64,000 nt of DNA, taken from contig NZ_JOOE01000001.1 of the NCBI RefSeq assembly GCF_000712135.1, positions 248,001 through 312,000 on the forward strand, given 5' to 3'. This DNA is from Sphingomonas sp. UNC305MFCol5.2 (lineage in GTDB: Bacteria > Pseudomonadota > Alphaproteobacteria > Sphingomonadales > Sphingomonadaceae). The notes under the pieces are model-generated. The model searched no databases. It was not told the origin of the DNA and worked only from the letters and a program-made list of their open reading frames with translations. Positions 54,381 through 62,759 of this stretch are shown one piece after another. Within the stretch, counting starts at the first letter, position 1, and every line of letters begins with the position of its first letter. The translations under genes and the position numbers were made by a program.

Positions 54381-55490
54381 ATGCCCCTCTACCTCACCGA
54401 CGAACAGCAAATGCTCCACGACACCGCGCGCGACTTCGTCGCCGAGCACGCTCCCGTCAGCCACATGCGGGCGCTCCGCGACGCCGATGACGCCACCGGA
54501 TTCTCGCGCGATCTGTGGAAGCAGTTCGCCGAGCTCGGCCTCACCGGCATCCTGATCCCCGAAGCCGATCGCGGCCTCGGCCTTGGCCATGTCGAGGCAG
54601 GGGTGGTGCTCGAGGAAATCGGTCGCAACCTGTCGCCCTCGCCCTTCCTCACCACCGCCGTCGCCGCGGTCGAAGCGCTCAAGGGCACGCCGCACGCCGC
54701 GCGCTGGTTCCCCGGCATTCTCGCCGGCGAGATCGTCGCCGCGCTCGCAATCGACGAGCGCGCCAAGCATGACGGCAAGATCGCGATGAAGGCTGAGCGT
54801 TCGGGCAATGGCTTCCGCCTCACTGGCGCCAAGCAGTTCGTCGCGCATGGCCACGTCGCCGATCTGCTCCTCGTCGCCGCTGCGACCGATCATGGCACCA
54901 CCCTCTTCGCGGTACCTGCCGACGCGAAGGGTCTCTCCGCCGATCCGCAGCGTCTCGCCGACGCCAGCCTCGCCGCACGCCTGACCTTCGACGGCGTCGA
55001 AGTCGATGCCGACGCAGTGGTCGGCGAAGTCGATCGGGGCGCCGCCCCCCTCGCCCGCTTGCTCGCCGCCGGACGCACCGGCGCGTCGGCCGAATTGCTC
55101 GGCGTCGGCGGCGGCGCGATGGACATGACGGTGTCGTACCTCAAGGAACGTAAGCAGTTCGGCCAGTTGATCGGCAGCTTCCAGGCGCTCCAGCACCGCA
55201 CCGCGCATCTCTACAGCGAGATGGAAGTCGCCCGCGCCGCCGTCCTCAAGGCACAGCAGCTCCTCGACGCCAATGACGAGCGCGCCACCGACGCGGTCTC
55301 GGTCGCCAAGGCGATGACTGGTCTCGCCACCACGCTGGCAGTGCAAGAAGGTATCCAGATGCACGGGGGCATCGGCATGACCGACGAATATGATATCGGC
55401 TTCTACATGAAGCGGGCGCGTGTCCTCGCCGAGCTGTTCGGCGACGCCAATTTCCACGCCAGCGCGCTGGCGCAGGCGGCGGGATATTGA
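54381..55490 (+). CDS. Acyl-CoA dehydrogenase-like protein, probable non-catalytic partner
   Basis: This 369-residue member of the same fold has N-terminal helices (LTDEQQMLHDTARDFVAEH), IPEADRGLGLGHVEAGVVLEEIGRN and the mid helices LKERKQFGQLIGSFQALQH with QMHGGIGMTDEYDIGFYMKRA. The C-terminal Glu-containing EGTSEIQ-type motif of the partner is absent. This is the pattern of the second subunit in two-gene acyl-CoA dehydrogenases. The stop overlaps tesB as TGATG. Confidence 0.9.
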   Translation: MPLYLTDEQQMLHDTARDFVAEHAPVSHMRALRDADDATGFSRDLWKQFAELGLTGILIPEADRGLGLGHVEAGVVLEEIGRNLSPSPFLTTAVAAVEALKGTPHAARWFPGILAGEIVAALAIDERAKHDGKIAMKAERSGNGFRLTGAKQFVAHGHVADLLLVAAATDHGTTLFAVPADAKGLSADPQRLADASLAARLTFDGVEVDADAVVGEVDRGAAPLARLLAAGRTGASAELLGVGGGAMDMTVSYLKERKQFGQLIGSFQALQHRTAHLYSEMEVARAAVLKAQQLLDANDERATDAVSVAKAMTGLATTLAVQEGIQMHGGIGMTDEYDIGFYMKRARVLAELFGDANFHASALAQAAGY

Positions 55491-56374
55491 TGCCTGAACC
55501 TACTCCCGCCGAGCTCGTCCAGCTGCTCTCCACCCTCCTCGACGTCGAGGAGATCGACACCGATCTCTATCGCGGCCCCCGCCTTCCCGGCGGCGTCGGC
55601 CGCGTGTTCGGAGGGCAGGTTGTCGCACAGGCTCTCCAGGCCGCTCAGCGATCGGTGGACGGCGACAAGGTCGCGCACTCGATTCACGCCTATTTCATGC
55701 GCCCGGGCGACGAGAATTACCCGATCATCTACCGCGTCGTCCGCGATTTCGAAGGCCGCAGCTTCGCCAATCGCCGCATCGTCGCGATGCAGAAGGGCCA
55801 GCCGATCCTCAACATGACGGCGAGCTTCCAGTCGCCCGCCGAAGGCCTGCACCACCAGGACGCGATGCCCGACGTCCCCGATCCCGACACGCTCCGCTCC
55901 GAACGCGAGCTGCGCGAGCAGATCCGCGACCAGGTCCCCGAGAAGTTCCGCCGCTTCTTCCTGCGCGCCCGCCCGATCGAGATCCGCCCGGTCAACCCGC
56001 GCAACTGGTTCGCCCCCGACAAGATGGCGCCCGAGCAGCACAGCTGGTTCCGCGTCGTCGCGCCGCTTCCCGACGATCTCGCGCTCCACCGCGCGATGCT
56101 CGCTTATGCCAGCGACATGACTCTGCTCGGCACCTGCCTGCTCCCGCACGGCGTCAGCTGGATGACCGGCGAGGTCCAGACCGCCAGCCTCGACCACGCG
56201 ATCTGGCTCCACGAGCCGTTCCGCTTCGACGAGTGGCTGCTCTACACCACCGACAGCCCCTGGGCCGGCCATTCGCGCGGCTTCAACCGCGGCAAGATCT
56301 ACAGCCGCGACGGCCGCCTGGTCGCCAGCGTCGCACAGGAAGGCCTGATCCGCTTGCGCAACGACCGCGGTTGA
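55490..56374 (+). CDS. tesB: Acyl-CoA thioesterase II
   Basis: This 294-residue double-hotdog thioesterase hydrolyses acyl-CoA to free acid. Family segments are FGGQVVAQALQAAQRSV, SIHAYFMRPGDENYPIIYRV, SFQSPAEGLHHQD, LAYASDMTLLGTCLLPHG and SLDHAIWLHEPFRFDEWLLY, with SPWAGHSRGFNRGKIY near the end. The ATG at 55490 shares one base with the previous stop. It would prevent CoA trapping or release products in this beta-oxidation cluster. Confidence 0.95.
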   Translation: MPEPTPAELVQLLSTLLDVEEIDTDLYRGPRLPGGVGRVFGGQVVAQALQAAQRSVDGDKVAHSIHAYFMRPGDENYPIIYRVVRDFEGRSFANRRIVAMQKGQPILNMTASFQSPAEGLHHQDAMPDVPDPDTLRSERELREQIRDQVPEKFRRFFLRARPIEIRPVNPRNWFAPDKMAPEQHSWFRVVAPLPDDLALHRAMLAYASDMTLLGTCLLPHGVSWMTGEVQTASLDHAIWLHEPFRFDEWLLYTTDSPWAGHSRGFNRGKIYSRDGRLVASVAQEGLIRLRNDRG

Positions 56375-56388
56375 GCAAAAGGCGGCGC

Positions 56389-57282
56389 ATGACGACGCGC
56401 AGCTTCCCCTACGTCACCCTCGACGTGTTCACCGACACCCGCTTCGGCGGCAATCCGCTCGCGGTGTTCACCGCTGCCGAGGGATTGAGCGACGCCGAGA
56501 TGCAGGCGCTCGCCGCCGAGATGAACTATAGCGAGACGACCTTCGTCCTGCCGCCCGCCGATCCCGCCAACACCGCGCGCGTGCGCATCTTCCATCGCAC
56601 TGCCGAAATGCCCTTTGCCGGCCACCCGAATGTCGGCACCGGCTATGTCCTCGCCGGCCTGCGCCCCGAGGCAGGCGACGTGCTCCGTTTCGAGGAGATC
56701 GCCGGCCTCGTCGAAATCCGCATCGAGCGCGACGCCGAAGGCCACCCGACCGGCGCCGAGATCGACGCGCCGCAGCCGCTCCAGATACTCGGCACGCTGC
56801 CCGTCGAGGCGATCGCCCCGTGCATCGGCCTCGCCGCCTCCGATCTGGTGACCAGCTCGCACATTCCCACCCGCGCCAGCGTCGGCGTCGATTTCACTTT
56901 GGTCGAGGTCACCGCCGAGGCGCTCGCTCGCGCGCTTCCCGATGTCGCGACCTATCGCAGCGTCGCCGAAGAACATCTCGGCGCCGGCGACCGCCTCTCG
57001 ATCTTCCTCTACGCCCGTGACGGCAATCGCATCCGCGCCCGCATGTTCTCGCCGCTCTCCGGCACCTGGGAAGACCCCGCCACCGGCAGCGCCAACGCCA
57101 CGCTCGCCGCGCTGCTGTTGTCGCTTACCGGGGATGACGAGGCACGCTTCGAGACGGTCCAGGGCGTCGAGTTGGGCCGTACCAGCAGCCTCAGTCTCCG
57201 CGCATGGCGCACCGCGGACGGCATCCGCGCCAGCGTCGGCGGCAACTGCGTGCCCGTCCTGCGCGGCGAGGCGACACTCTAG
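56389..57282 (+). CDS. PhzF-family isomerase-like protein
   Basis: This 297-residue protein of the PhzF/diaminopimelate-epimerase fold has the start [21 protein letters not shown], the proposed catalytic glutamate E49 in [11 protein letters not shown], the [10 protein letters not shown] loop and the second-half motif [18 protein letters not shown]. The substrate is unknown; the family includes isomerases and trans-2,3-dihydro-3-hydroxyanthranilate enzymes, and no phenazine genes are nearby. Its TAG overlaps the stop of the convergent SDR gene in the shared palindrome CTAG. Confidence 0.92.
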   Translation: MTTRSFPYVTLDVFTDTRFGGNPLAVFTAAEGLSDAEMQALAAEMNYSETTFVLPPADPANTARVRIFHRTAEMPFAGHPNVGTGYVLAGLRPEAGDVLRFEEIAGLVEIRIERDAEGHPTGAEIDAPQPLQILGTLPVEAIAPCIGLAASDLVTSSHIPTRASVGVDFTLVEVTAEALARALPDVATYRSVAEEHLGAGDRLSIFLYARDGNRIRARMFSPLSGTWEDPATGSANATLAALLLSLTGDDEARFETVQGVELGRTSSLSLRAWRTADGIRASVGGNCVPVLRGEATL

Positions 57283-58064
57283 AAAGCGGGCTTGCCGAAC
57301 TCCTGCCGCGTCACCGGATGGCTCGAGGAGAGCCCGCCGTCCACCACCCAGGCTTGACCGTTGACATAGCTGGCCTCGTCGCTGGCGAGAAACAGCGCCA
57401 CGCGGGCGATCTCCTCGGGCGCGCCCGCGCGCCGCAAGGGGTTGAGCCGTCCGAGCTTGTCCTCCTTGCCCACCTCGCGCGCATATTCGAACGCGCGCGC
57501 GGTCATGCCGGTCTCGATCAGCCCGGGGCAGATCGCATTGACCCGCACATTCGAGGTCGAGAGCTGCTGCGCGGCGGTCTGGACGAGGTTGATCACTCCC
57601 GCCTTGCTCGCCGAATAAGCCGGCCCGCCCGCGCCCGATCGCAGGCCCGCGACGCTGGCGGTGCACAGGATGGCGCCGCCGCCGCGCTCGACGATCCGCG
57701 GCGCGGCATGCTTGATCGCCAGCGCGGGGCCGATCAGGTTGACCCGCAGCACTTCGGTCCAGAGCTCGACGGTGGAGTCGAGGATTCCCGAAGCCCCGCC
57801 CGAGATCCCGGCATTGGCGTAAAATACGTCCAGCCCGCCGAAGCGATCGCAGGCAGTGGCGACGAGCCGCTCGACATCGGCCTCGTCGCCTGCGTCCATC
57901 TGTACGGCGAGCATGTCGTCCCGTCCGGCATTGGTCTCGTGCACCGCCTCATTCAGGTCGGCGGCGACGACCTGCGCACCCTCTTCGGCGAACAGCCGCG
58001 CGGTAGCCCGCCCGATCCCCGATCCCGCGCCGGTGACGATGACGACCTTGTCCTTGAATCGCAT
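57279..58064 (-). CDS. SDR family oxidoreductase (1)
   Basis: This 261-residue classical short-chain dehydrogenase has a [15 protein letters not shown] cofactor loop, [23 protein letters not shown] (Tyr/Lys active site) and a C-terminal [15 protein letters not shown]. Asp in VVAADLNE after strand 2 suggests preference for NAD over NADP. It may reduce or oxidise a hydroxyacyl or alcohol intermediate in the adjacent pathway. It is the last gene of the minus-strand set and ends in the CTAG shared with the PhzF gene. Confidence 0.92.
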   Translation of the reverse strand: MRFKDKVVIVTGAGSGIGRATARLFAEEGAQVVAADLNEAVHETNAGRDDMLAVQMDAGDEADVERLVATACDRFGGLDVFYANAGISGGASGILDSTVELWTEVLRVNLIGPALAIKHAAPRIVERGGGAILCTASVAGLRSGAGGPAYSASKAGVINLVQTAAQQLSTSNVRVNAICPGLIETGMTARAFEYAREVGKEDKLGRLNPLRRAGAPEEIARVALFLASDEASYVNGQAWVVDGGLSSSHPVTRQEFGKPAF

Positions 58065-58081
58065 GCTGCCCTCTCCCTTTT

Positions 58082-58189
58082 CGTCACCCCGGACTTGTTC
58101 CGGGGTCCACCACGCAGCCGGGTGTGAAGCAAGAGGCTCCAGTCCTTTGCGCGCGGCACCGTGGACCCCGGAACAAGGCCGGGATGACG
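58082..58189. repeat. GTCACCCCGGACTTGTTCCG repeat pair
   Basis: A left arm CGTCACCCCGGACTTGTTCC with GGGGTCCACC and a right arm GGTGGACCCCGGAAC-like text in reverse orientation, ending GGGATGACG, are separated by about 45 bp. It lies between the two SDR genes. Confidence 0.85.
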
Positions 58190-58190
58190 G

Positions 58191-58958
58191 CTAGATCGTC
58201 ACGCCGCCATCGATCACCATCGCCTGCCCGGTCATGAACGCGCTGGCCTTGCTCGCCAGATAGACCACCGCGCCGGCAATCTCCTCCGGCTCGCCGATGC
58301 GGCGCAAGGGCGTGGTCGAATTGGTCACCTTGATGCGCTCGGGATCCTCCCACAAGGCGCGGGCGAAGTCCGTCTTGATCAGCCCGGGGGCGATGCAGTT
58401 CACGCGCACATTGTCCGGCCCGAACTCGACCGCGTAGTTGCGCGCCAGCTGGAAATCGGCGGCCTTGGAGACATTATACGCCCCGATCACCGGCGACCCG
58501 CGCAATCCGCCGATCGACGAGACGATGATGATCGACCCGTCCTTCCGCGCCCGCATCTCGGGCGACACCATCTGGATCAGCCAGTGGTTGGAGAGGATGT
58601 TGTTGTCGAGGATCTTGCGGAACTGTTCGTCGGCGATGCCTTCGAGCGGCCCGTAATAGGGATTCGACGCGGCGTTGCAGACGAGTATGTCGATGCGCCC
58701 GAACGCACGCCGGGTCTCCGCGACGAGATGTTCGAGCGCCGCCTTGTCCGAAATGCTGGCAGCCACGGCCAGCGCCGTCCCGGCCCCGTGCCGCGCGTCG
58801 ATCTCCGCCGCGACCGCCTCGCACGCATCCTGGTTGCGGCTCGATATGACGACCTTGGCCCCATGCGCCGCGAGCGCCTCGGTCGCCGCTCTGCCGATAC
58901 CCTTGGTCGACCCGGTAACGATCGCCACTTTGCCGGCAAGGTCGAATAGCCCGGTCAT
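58191..58958 (-). CDS. SDR family oxidoreductase (2)
   Basis: This 255-residue classical SDR has VTGSTKGIGRAATEALA, a basic residue in VVISSRNQDA after strand 2 that favours NADP, NAASNPYYGPLEG, YNVSKAADFQLARNYA (active Tyr/Lys) and the end MVIDGGVTI. The ATG at 58958 is used; a TTG two codons upstream is possible. Its position with the APH-fold kinase and acyl-CoA dehydrogenase fits a role on hydroxyacyl- or ketoacyl-CoA intermediates. Confidence 0.92.
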   Translation of the reverse strand: MTGLFDLAGKVAIVTGSTKGIGRAATEALAAHGAKVVISSRNQDACEAVAAEIDARHGAGTALAVAASISDKAALEHLVAETRRAFGRIDILVCNAASNPYYGPLEGIADEQFRKILDNNILSNHWLIQMVSPEMRARKDGSIIIVSSIGGLRGSPVIGAYNVSKAADFQLARNYAVEFGPDNVRVNCIAPGLIKTDFARALWEDPERIKVTNSTTPLRRIGEPEEIAGAVVYLASKASAFMTGQAMVIDGGVTI

Positions 58959-58971
58959 ATTCAATCCTTTT

Positions 58972-59082
58972 CGTCATCCCCGCGAAAGCGGGGACCCATC
59001 TCGGAGAGAAGCCAAATGTATCTACCCCTGTCATGCATGTGGCGCAGGCAGGAGATGGGCCCCCGCTTTCGCGGGGGTGACG
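58972..59082. repeat. GTCATCCCCGCGAAAGCGGG repeat pair
   Basis: A left arm CGTCATCCCCGCGAAAGCGG plus GACCCATCTC and the reverse arm GAGATGGGCCCCCGC ... GGGGTGACG are separated by about 50 bp. It lies between the APH-fold kinase gene and SDR 2. Confidence 0.85.
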
Positions 59083-59091
59083 GCAATTGGC

Positions 59092-60108
59092 TCACGCCCC
59101 TGCCTCCCGCGCGAAATGCCATGCCGATGCCGCCAGCCCGGGGAGCCGCTCGACCGTCTTCGCCGCCTGGTCGCTCGACGCGTTGCCCTCGATGATCCGC
59201 TTCTTGATCCCCTGGACGATCCCGGTGAGTCGGAAGAGGTTGTATGCGAAATACCAGTTGAGGTCGGGCACCCCGTCGCGGCCCGTGGCTGCGCAATAGC
59301 GCTCGACCACGGCCTCGATCGTCGGAATGCCGGTCGTCGGCCCGGTCAGGCCCTTCACGCCCGAACGCCCCTCGGGCTCGGTCACCCAGCTCATCAGGAA
59401 GTAGGAGAAGTCCGCCAGCGGATCGCCGAGCGTCGACAATTCCCAGTCGAGCACCGCCAGCACTTGCGGCTCCGCAGGCGCGAAGATCATGTTGTCGATG
59501 CGGAAGTCGCCATGGACGATGCTCGTCCGCGTCTGCGCCGGCACCGTCCGCGGCAACCACTCGATCAATTTCTCGACCTCGGGCAGGTCATCGGTCTGGC
59601 TCATCCGGTATTGCTTCGACCAGCGCGCCACCTGCCGCTCGAAATAATTGCCGGGCTTGCCATATTCGCCGAGGCCCACCGCTTCATAATCGACCGAATG
59701 CAGCGCCGCGAGCGTGTCGACGATCGCCTCGTACACGGCGGTTCGTTCAATCGCCCCCATGTCGGGCAGCGCGCCGTCCCAGAAGGTCCGCCCCTCGACC
59801 ATCTCCATGATGTAGAAAGGCGCGCCGATCACCTCGGCATCTTCGCAAAGCCCATAAGGCCGCGCGACGGGGAAGCCGGTCGGGTGCAGCGCTGCGATCA
59901 GCTGGTGCTCGCGCTCCACCGCGTGGGCCGAGGGCAATATCGGCCCGAACGGTTTCCGGCGCAGGACATAGGATCCGCTGGCTGCATCAATGCGATAGGT
60001 CGGGTTGCTCTGACCGCCTGCGAACTTCTCGATCGCGAAAGGCCCGGCAAAGCCGGCGACGTTCGCCGCGAGCCACTCGCCGAGGCGGGTTTCGTCCATG
60101 TCGCTCAT
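59092..60108 (-). CDS. APH-fold phosphotransferase, ACAD10/11 kinase-domain-like (LvaA-type)
   Basis: This 338-residue kinase resembles the N-terminal half of animal ACAD11: FAGGQSNPTYRID, YVLRRKPFGPILPSAHAVER, GFPVARPYGLCEDA, catalytic IVHGDFRIDNMIF, the metal-binding VLDWELSTLGDPLADFSYF and NLFRLTGIVQGI. In mammals and in Pseudomonas levulinate degradation the related enzymes phosphorylate the hydroxyl of 4-hydroxyacyl-CoA. The ATG at 60108 overlaps the alcohol dehydrogenase stop (ATGA). Substrate inferred, not shown. Confidence 0.93.
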   Translation of the reverse strand: MSDMDETRLGEWLAANVAGFAGPFAIEKFAGGQSNPTYRIDAASGSYVLRRKPFGPILPSAHAVEREHQLIAALHPTGFPVARPYGLCEDAEVIGAPFYIMEMVEGRTFWDGALPDMGAIERTAVYEAIVDTLAALHSVDYEAVGLGEYGKPGNYFERQVARWSKQYRMSQTDDLPEVEKLIEWLPRTVPAQTRTSIVHGDFRIDNMIFAPAEPQVLAVLDWELSTLGDPLADFSYFLMSWVTEPEGRSGVKGLTGPTTGIPTIEAVVERYCAATGRDGVPDLNWYFAYNLFRLTGIVQGIKKRIIEGNASSDQAAKTVERLPGLAASAWHFAREAGA

Positions 60109-61190
60109 GCGAATTCGATCACCGAGCGCACGCTGTGCCCGCCGCGGAGCTTCTCCATCGCCGCGTTGACGTCTCCCAGCCTGATCCGCTCGGCGACCAT
60201 CGTGTCGAGATCGAGCAGTCCGTCGAGATACATCTGGACCAGCCGGGGCATGTCGATCGGAAAGCGCGTCGAGCCCAGCAGCGATCCCTGGATCTTCTTG
60301 CCGGTCAGGAAAGTCGGCCCCGGCAGGCTGACATTGTTGCCCGGCGCGATCATTCCCAGGATCGTCGCGGTGCCGCCGCGGCGGAGGATGTTCCAGGCCA
60401 GTTCGGCGGTGTTGGGCCGTCCCACTGCCTCGATCGCGTAGTGGACGCCCCCGTTGGTGCGCTTGAGCACATCCTTGACGATGGTCTCCGAACTCGGATC
60501 GAGCGTTCCCGTAGCGCCGAGCTTCATCGCGAGTTCGCGCTTCTCGGGCATCGGGTCGATCGCGAGGATCTGTCCGGCGCCGGCGATCTTGGCCGCATTG
60601 ATCGCCGCCAGCCCGATCCCGCCCGCGCCGATCACCGCGACGGTCTCGCCGGGCCGCACCCGGCTGTCGTTGAAGATCGCGCCCGCGCCGGTGATCACGG
60701 CGCAACCGAGCAACGCGGCGCGATCGAGCGGCATCTCCTTGCTGATCGCCACGCAGGCATTCTCGTGGACCAGCATCATTTCGGCAAAGGCGGAGAGATT
60801 GAGGAAGGGTGCGAGCGGCGTTCCGTCGGCGAGCTTCAGCCGCGGCTCGGCATCGGCCGGGCGCCGGGTCGACGGATCGATGCAGAGCGAGGGCCGCCCG
60901 GTTACGCACATCTCGCAGGCCCCACAGAACACCGTAAAGAAGGTGATGACGTGATCGCCGGGCTTCAGATGCGCGACGTCGCTGCCGACGGCCTCGATCA
61001 CGCCCGCCGCCTCGTGCCCCGGCACCGTCGGCACCGGATGCGGAAACGCGCCGTCGACGAAGTGCAGGTCCGAACGGCACACCCCGCAGGCGACGGTGCG
61101 GATCAACACCTCGCGCGGGCCGGGCTTGGAGACCAGGACTTCGGTGATCTCGAGCGGCTTCCCGGCTTCGAACAATACGGCTGCTTTCAT
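60105..61190 (-). CDS. Zinc-dependent alcohol dehydrogenase
   Basis: This is a 361-residue medium-chain dehydrogenase. The catalytic zinc site is GVCRSDLH (Cys38) and GHEAAGV (His59, Glu60). The structural zinc cysteines are at 89, 92, 95 and 103 in FCGACEMCVTGRPSLC. The NAD fold has VAVIGAGGIGLAAINAAK. It is of the class III/aryl-alcohol group and would oxidise an alcohol to an aldehyde or ketone. It is co-encoded with the kinase (4 bp overlap) and the ACAD11-like enzyme, separated from the latter by a repeat. Confidence 0.93.
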   Translation of the reverse strand: MKAAVLFEAGKPLEITEVLVSKPGPREVLIRTVACGVCRSDLHFVDGAFPHPVPTVPGHEAAGVIEAVGSDVAHLKPGDHVITFFTVFCGACEMCVTGRPSLCIDPSTRRPADAEPRLKLADGTPLAPFLNLSAFAEMMLVHENACVAISKEMPLDRAALLGCAVITGAGAIFNDSRVRPGETVAVIGAGGIGLAAINAAKIAGAGQILAIDPMPEKRELAMKLGATGTLDPSSETIVKDVLKRTNGGVHYAIEAVGRPNTAELAWNILRRGGTATILGMIAPGNNVSLPGPTFLTGKKIQGSLLGSTRFPIDMPRLVQMYLDGLLDLDTMVAERIRLGDVNAAMEKLRGGHSVRSVIEFA

Positions 61191-61214
61191 CTCTCCTCCC
61201 GCTATCCGTCTCTG

Positions 61215-61320
61215 CTCCCCTCCCGCTTGCGGGAGGGGTTGGGGGAGGGTCTGACGTGCGCGAGTCGCGCGAACCTCCCCGTCGCACCCTCCCCTTGCCC
61301 CTCCCGCAAGCGGGAGGGGA
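61215..61320. repeat. CTCCCGCTTGCGGGAGG palindromic repeat pair
   Basis: Two CCCCTCCCGCTTGCGGGAGG-type hairpins in opposite orientation flank a GTCTGACGTGCGCG spacer between the ACAD11-like gene and the alcohol dehydrogenase gene. It is related to the element at 52977. Confidence 0.8.
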
Positions 61321-61332
61321 ACACTTTCGCTG

Positions 61333-62616
61333 CTAGCGGCTCACGCCGATCTCGCCGCTGCTCACCCGATCTGCCTTGAAGTCCCCGTATTTCCCGAACT
61401 CCGCCCGCGCGATCGCCCGGTTGTGGACTTCGTCCGGCCCGTCGGCGAGGCGCAGCGTTCGGATTCCCGCCCAGTCGTGCGCCAGTCCGAAGTCGCTCGA
61501 TACGCCCGCGCCGCCATGCGCCTGGATCGCGTCGTCGATGATCTGCAGCGCCATCGTCGGCGCCTGCACCTTGATCATCGCGATCTCGAGCTGCGCGGCC
61601 TTGTTGCCGGCCTTGTCCATCATGTCCGCCGCCTTGAGGCAGAGCAGCCGCGTCATCTCGATGTCGATGCGAGCGCGGGCGATGCGCTGCTCCCACACCG
61701 AATGGTCCGAGAGTCTTTTGCCGAACGCGATCCGGCTCACCAGCCGCTTCGCCATCGCCGCGATCGCTTCCTCGGCCACGCCGATCGTCCGCATGCAGTG
61801 ATGGATCCGCCCCGGCCCGAGCCGCCCTTGCGCGATCTCGAATCCGCGGCCTTCGCCGAGCAGGACATTTTCCACCGGAACCCGCACATTCTCGAGCACG
61901 ACTTCGCCATGCCCATGCGGCGCATGATCATACCCGAAAACCGAAAGCATCCGTTCGATGCGCACGCCCGGCGCGTCGAGCGGCACCAGAATCTGGCTCT
62001 GCTGGGAATGCCGCGAAGCCTCCGGGCTGGTCTTGCCCATGACGATGGCGATCCTGCAGCGCGGATCGCCGACCCCCGAGGACCACCATTTCCGCCCGTT
62101 GATCACATAATGATCGCCGTCCCGCTCCATCCGCGTCTCGATGTTCGTCGCATCGGAGGAGGCGACCGCCGGCTCGGTCATCAGGAAGGCCGATCGGATA
62201 TCCCCCTCCATCAGCGGTTTGAGCCACGCATCCTTCTGCGCGCGGGTGCCGTAGCGATGGAGCACTTCCATGTTGCCGGTGTCGGGCGCCGAACAATTGA
62301 AGCATTCCGAGGCCCAGCCGAGCCGTCCCATCTCCTCTGCACACAAAGCATATTCGAGGTTGCTGAGCTGCGTGCCCTCGAAGGCGAAACTGTCGTCGAC
62401 CTGGGGTCCGCCGGAATGCGGCGGCATGAAGAAATTCCACAGCCCGGCGGCCTTCGCCTTTTCCTTCATCTCCTCGATCACCGGGAGCACTTTCCACCGG
62501 TCGCCCTCCTGCTGCTGCGCGCGATAATCGGCGTCGCGCGGGCGGATCTCGCCATCGATGAACGCCTTCACCCGATCGCGGAACCAGGTTTCCCGCTCGC
62601 TCAGCGTGAAGTCCAT
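61333..62616 (-). CDS. ACAD10/11-like acyl-CoA dehydrogenase (LvaC-type)
   Basis: This 427-residue flavoenzyme shows the markers of the ACAD10/11 branch: [70 protein letters not shown] and the late [15 protein letters not shown] (Asp in place of the usual catalytic Glu). In mammals this domain follows a kinase domain in one protein. Here the kinase is a separate gene in the same operon. Predicted role: remove the phosphate from 4-phosphoacyl-CoA and give an enoyl-CoA for beta-oxidation. It is divergent from the TetR gene. Confidence 0.95.
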   Translation of the reverse strand: MDFTLSERETWFRDRVKAFIDGEIRPRDADYRAQQQEGDRWKVLPVIEEMKEKAKAAGLWNFFMPPHSGGPQVDDSFAFEGTQLSNLEYALCAEEMGRLGWASECFNCSAPDTGNMEVLHRYGTRAQKDAWLKPLMEGDIRSAFLMTEPAVASSDATNIETRMERDGDHYVINGRKWWSSGVGDPRCRIAIVMGKTSPEASRHSQQSQILVPLDAPGVRIERMLSVFGYDHAPHGHGEVVLENVRVPVENVLLGEGRGFEIAQGRLGPGRIHHCMRTIGVAEEAIAAMAKRLVSRIAFGKRLSDHSVWEQRIARARIDIEMTRLLCLKAADMMDKAGNKAAQLEIAMIKVQAPTMALQIIDDAIQAHGGAGVSSDFGLAHDWAGIRTLRLADGPDEVHNRAIARAEFGKYGDFKADRVSSGEIGVSR

Positions 62617-62658
62617 CGCAGCACCCTCCAGTTCGGTTATCCGCCCCTGCCTAGAGCG

Positions 62659-62674
62659 TACCGCATATTCGGTA
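62659..62674. promoter_or_regulatory. Candidate TetR-family operator palindrome
   Basis: TACCGCATATTCGGTA is palindromic over 14 of 16 positions. It lies in the 143 bp gap between the ACAD11-like gene (start 62616) and the divergent double-TetR gene (start 62760). Both the position and the symmetry suit an operator that controls the two directions. A bound protein would sit about 43 bp from the dehydrogenase start. Confidence 0.5.
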
Positions 62675-62759
62675 AAGGGGCCGAGCGTAGAGAAAAATCA
62701 GGACACACATCTTCAAAAAACGCTTTGGCTGCGCCACGAAATCGCTAGACTGGATTGCA

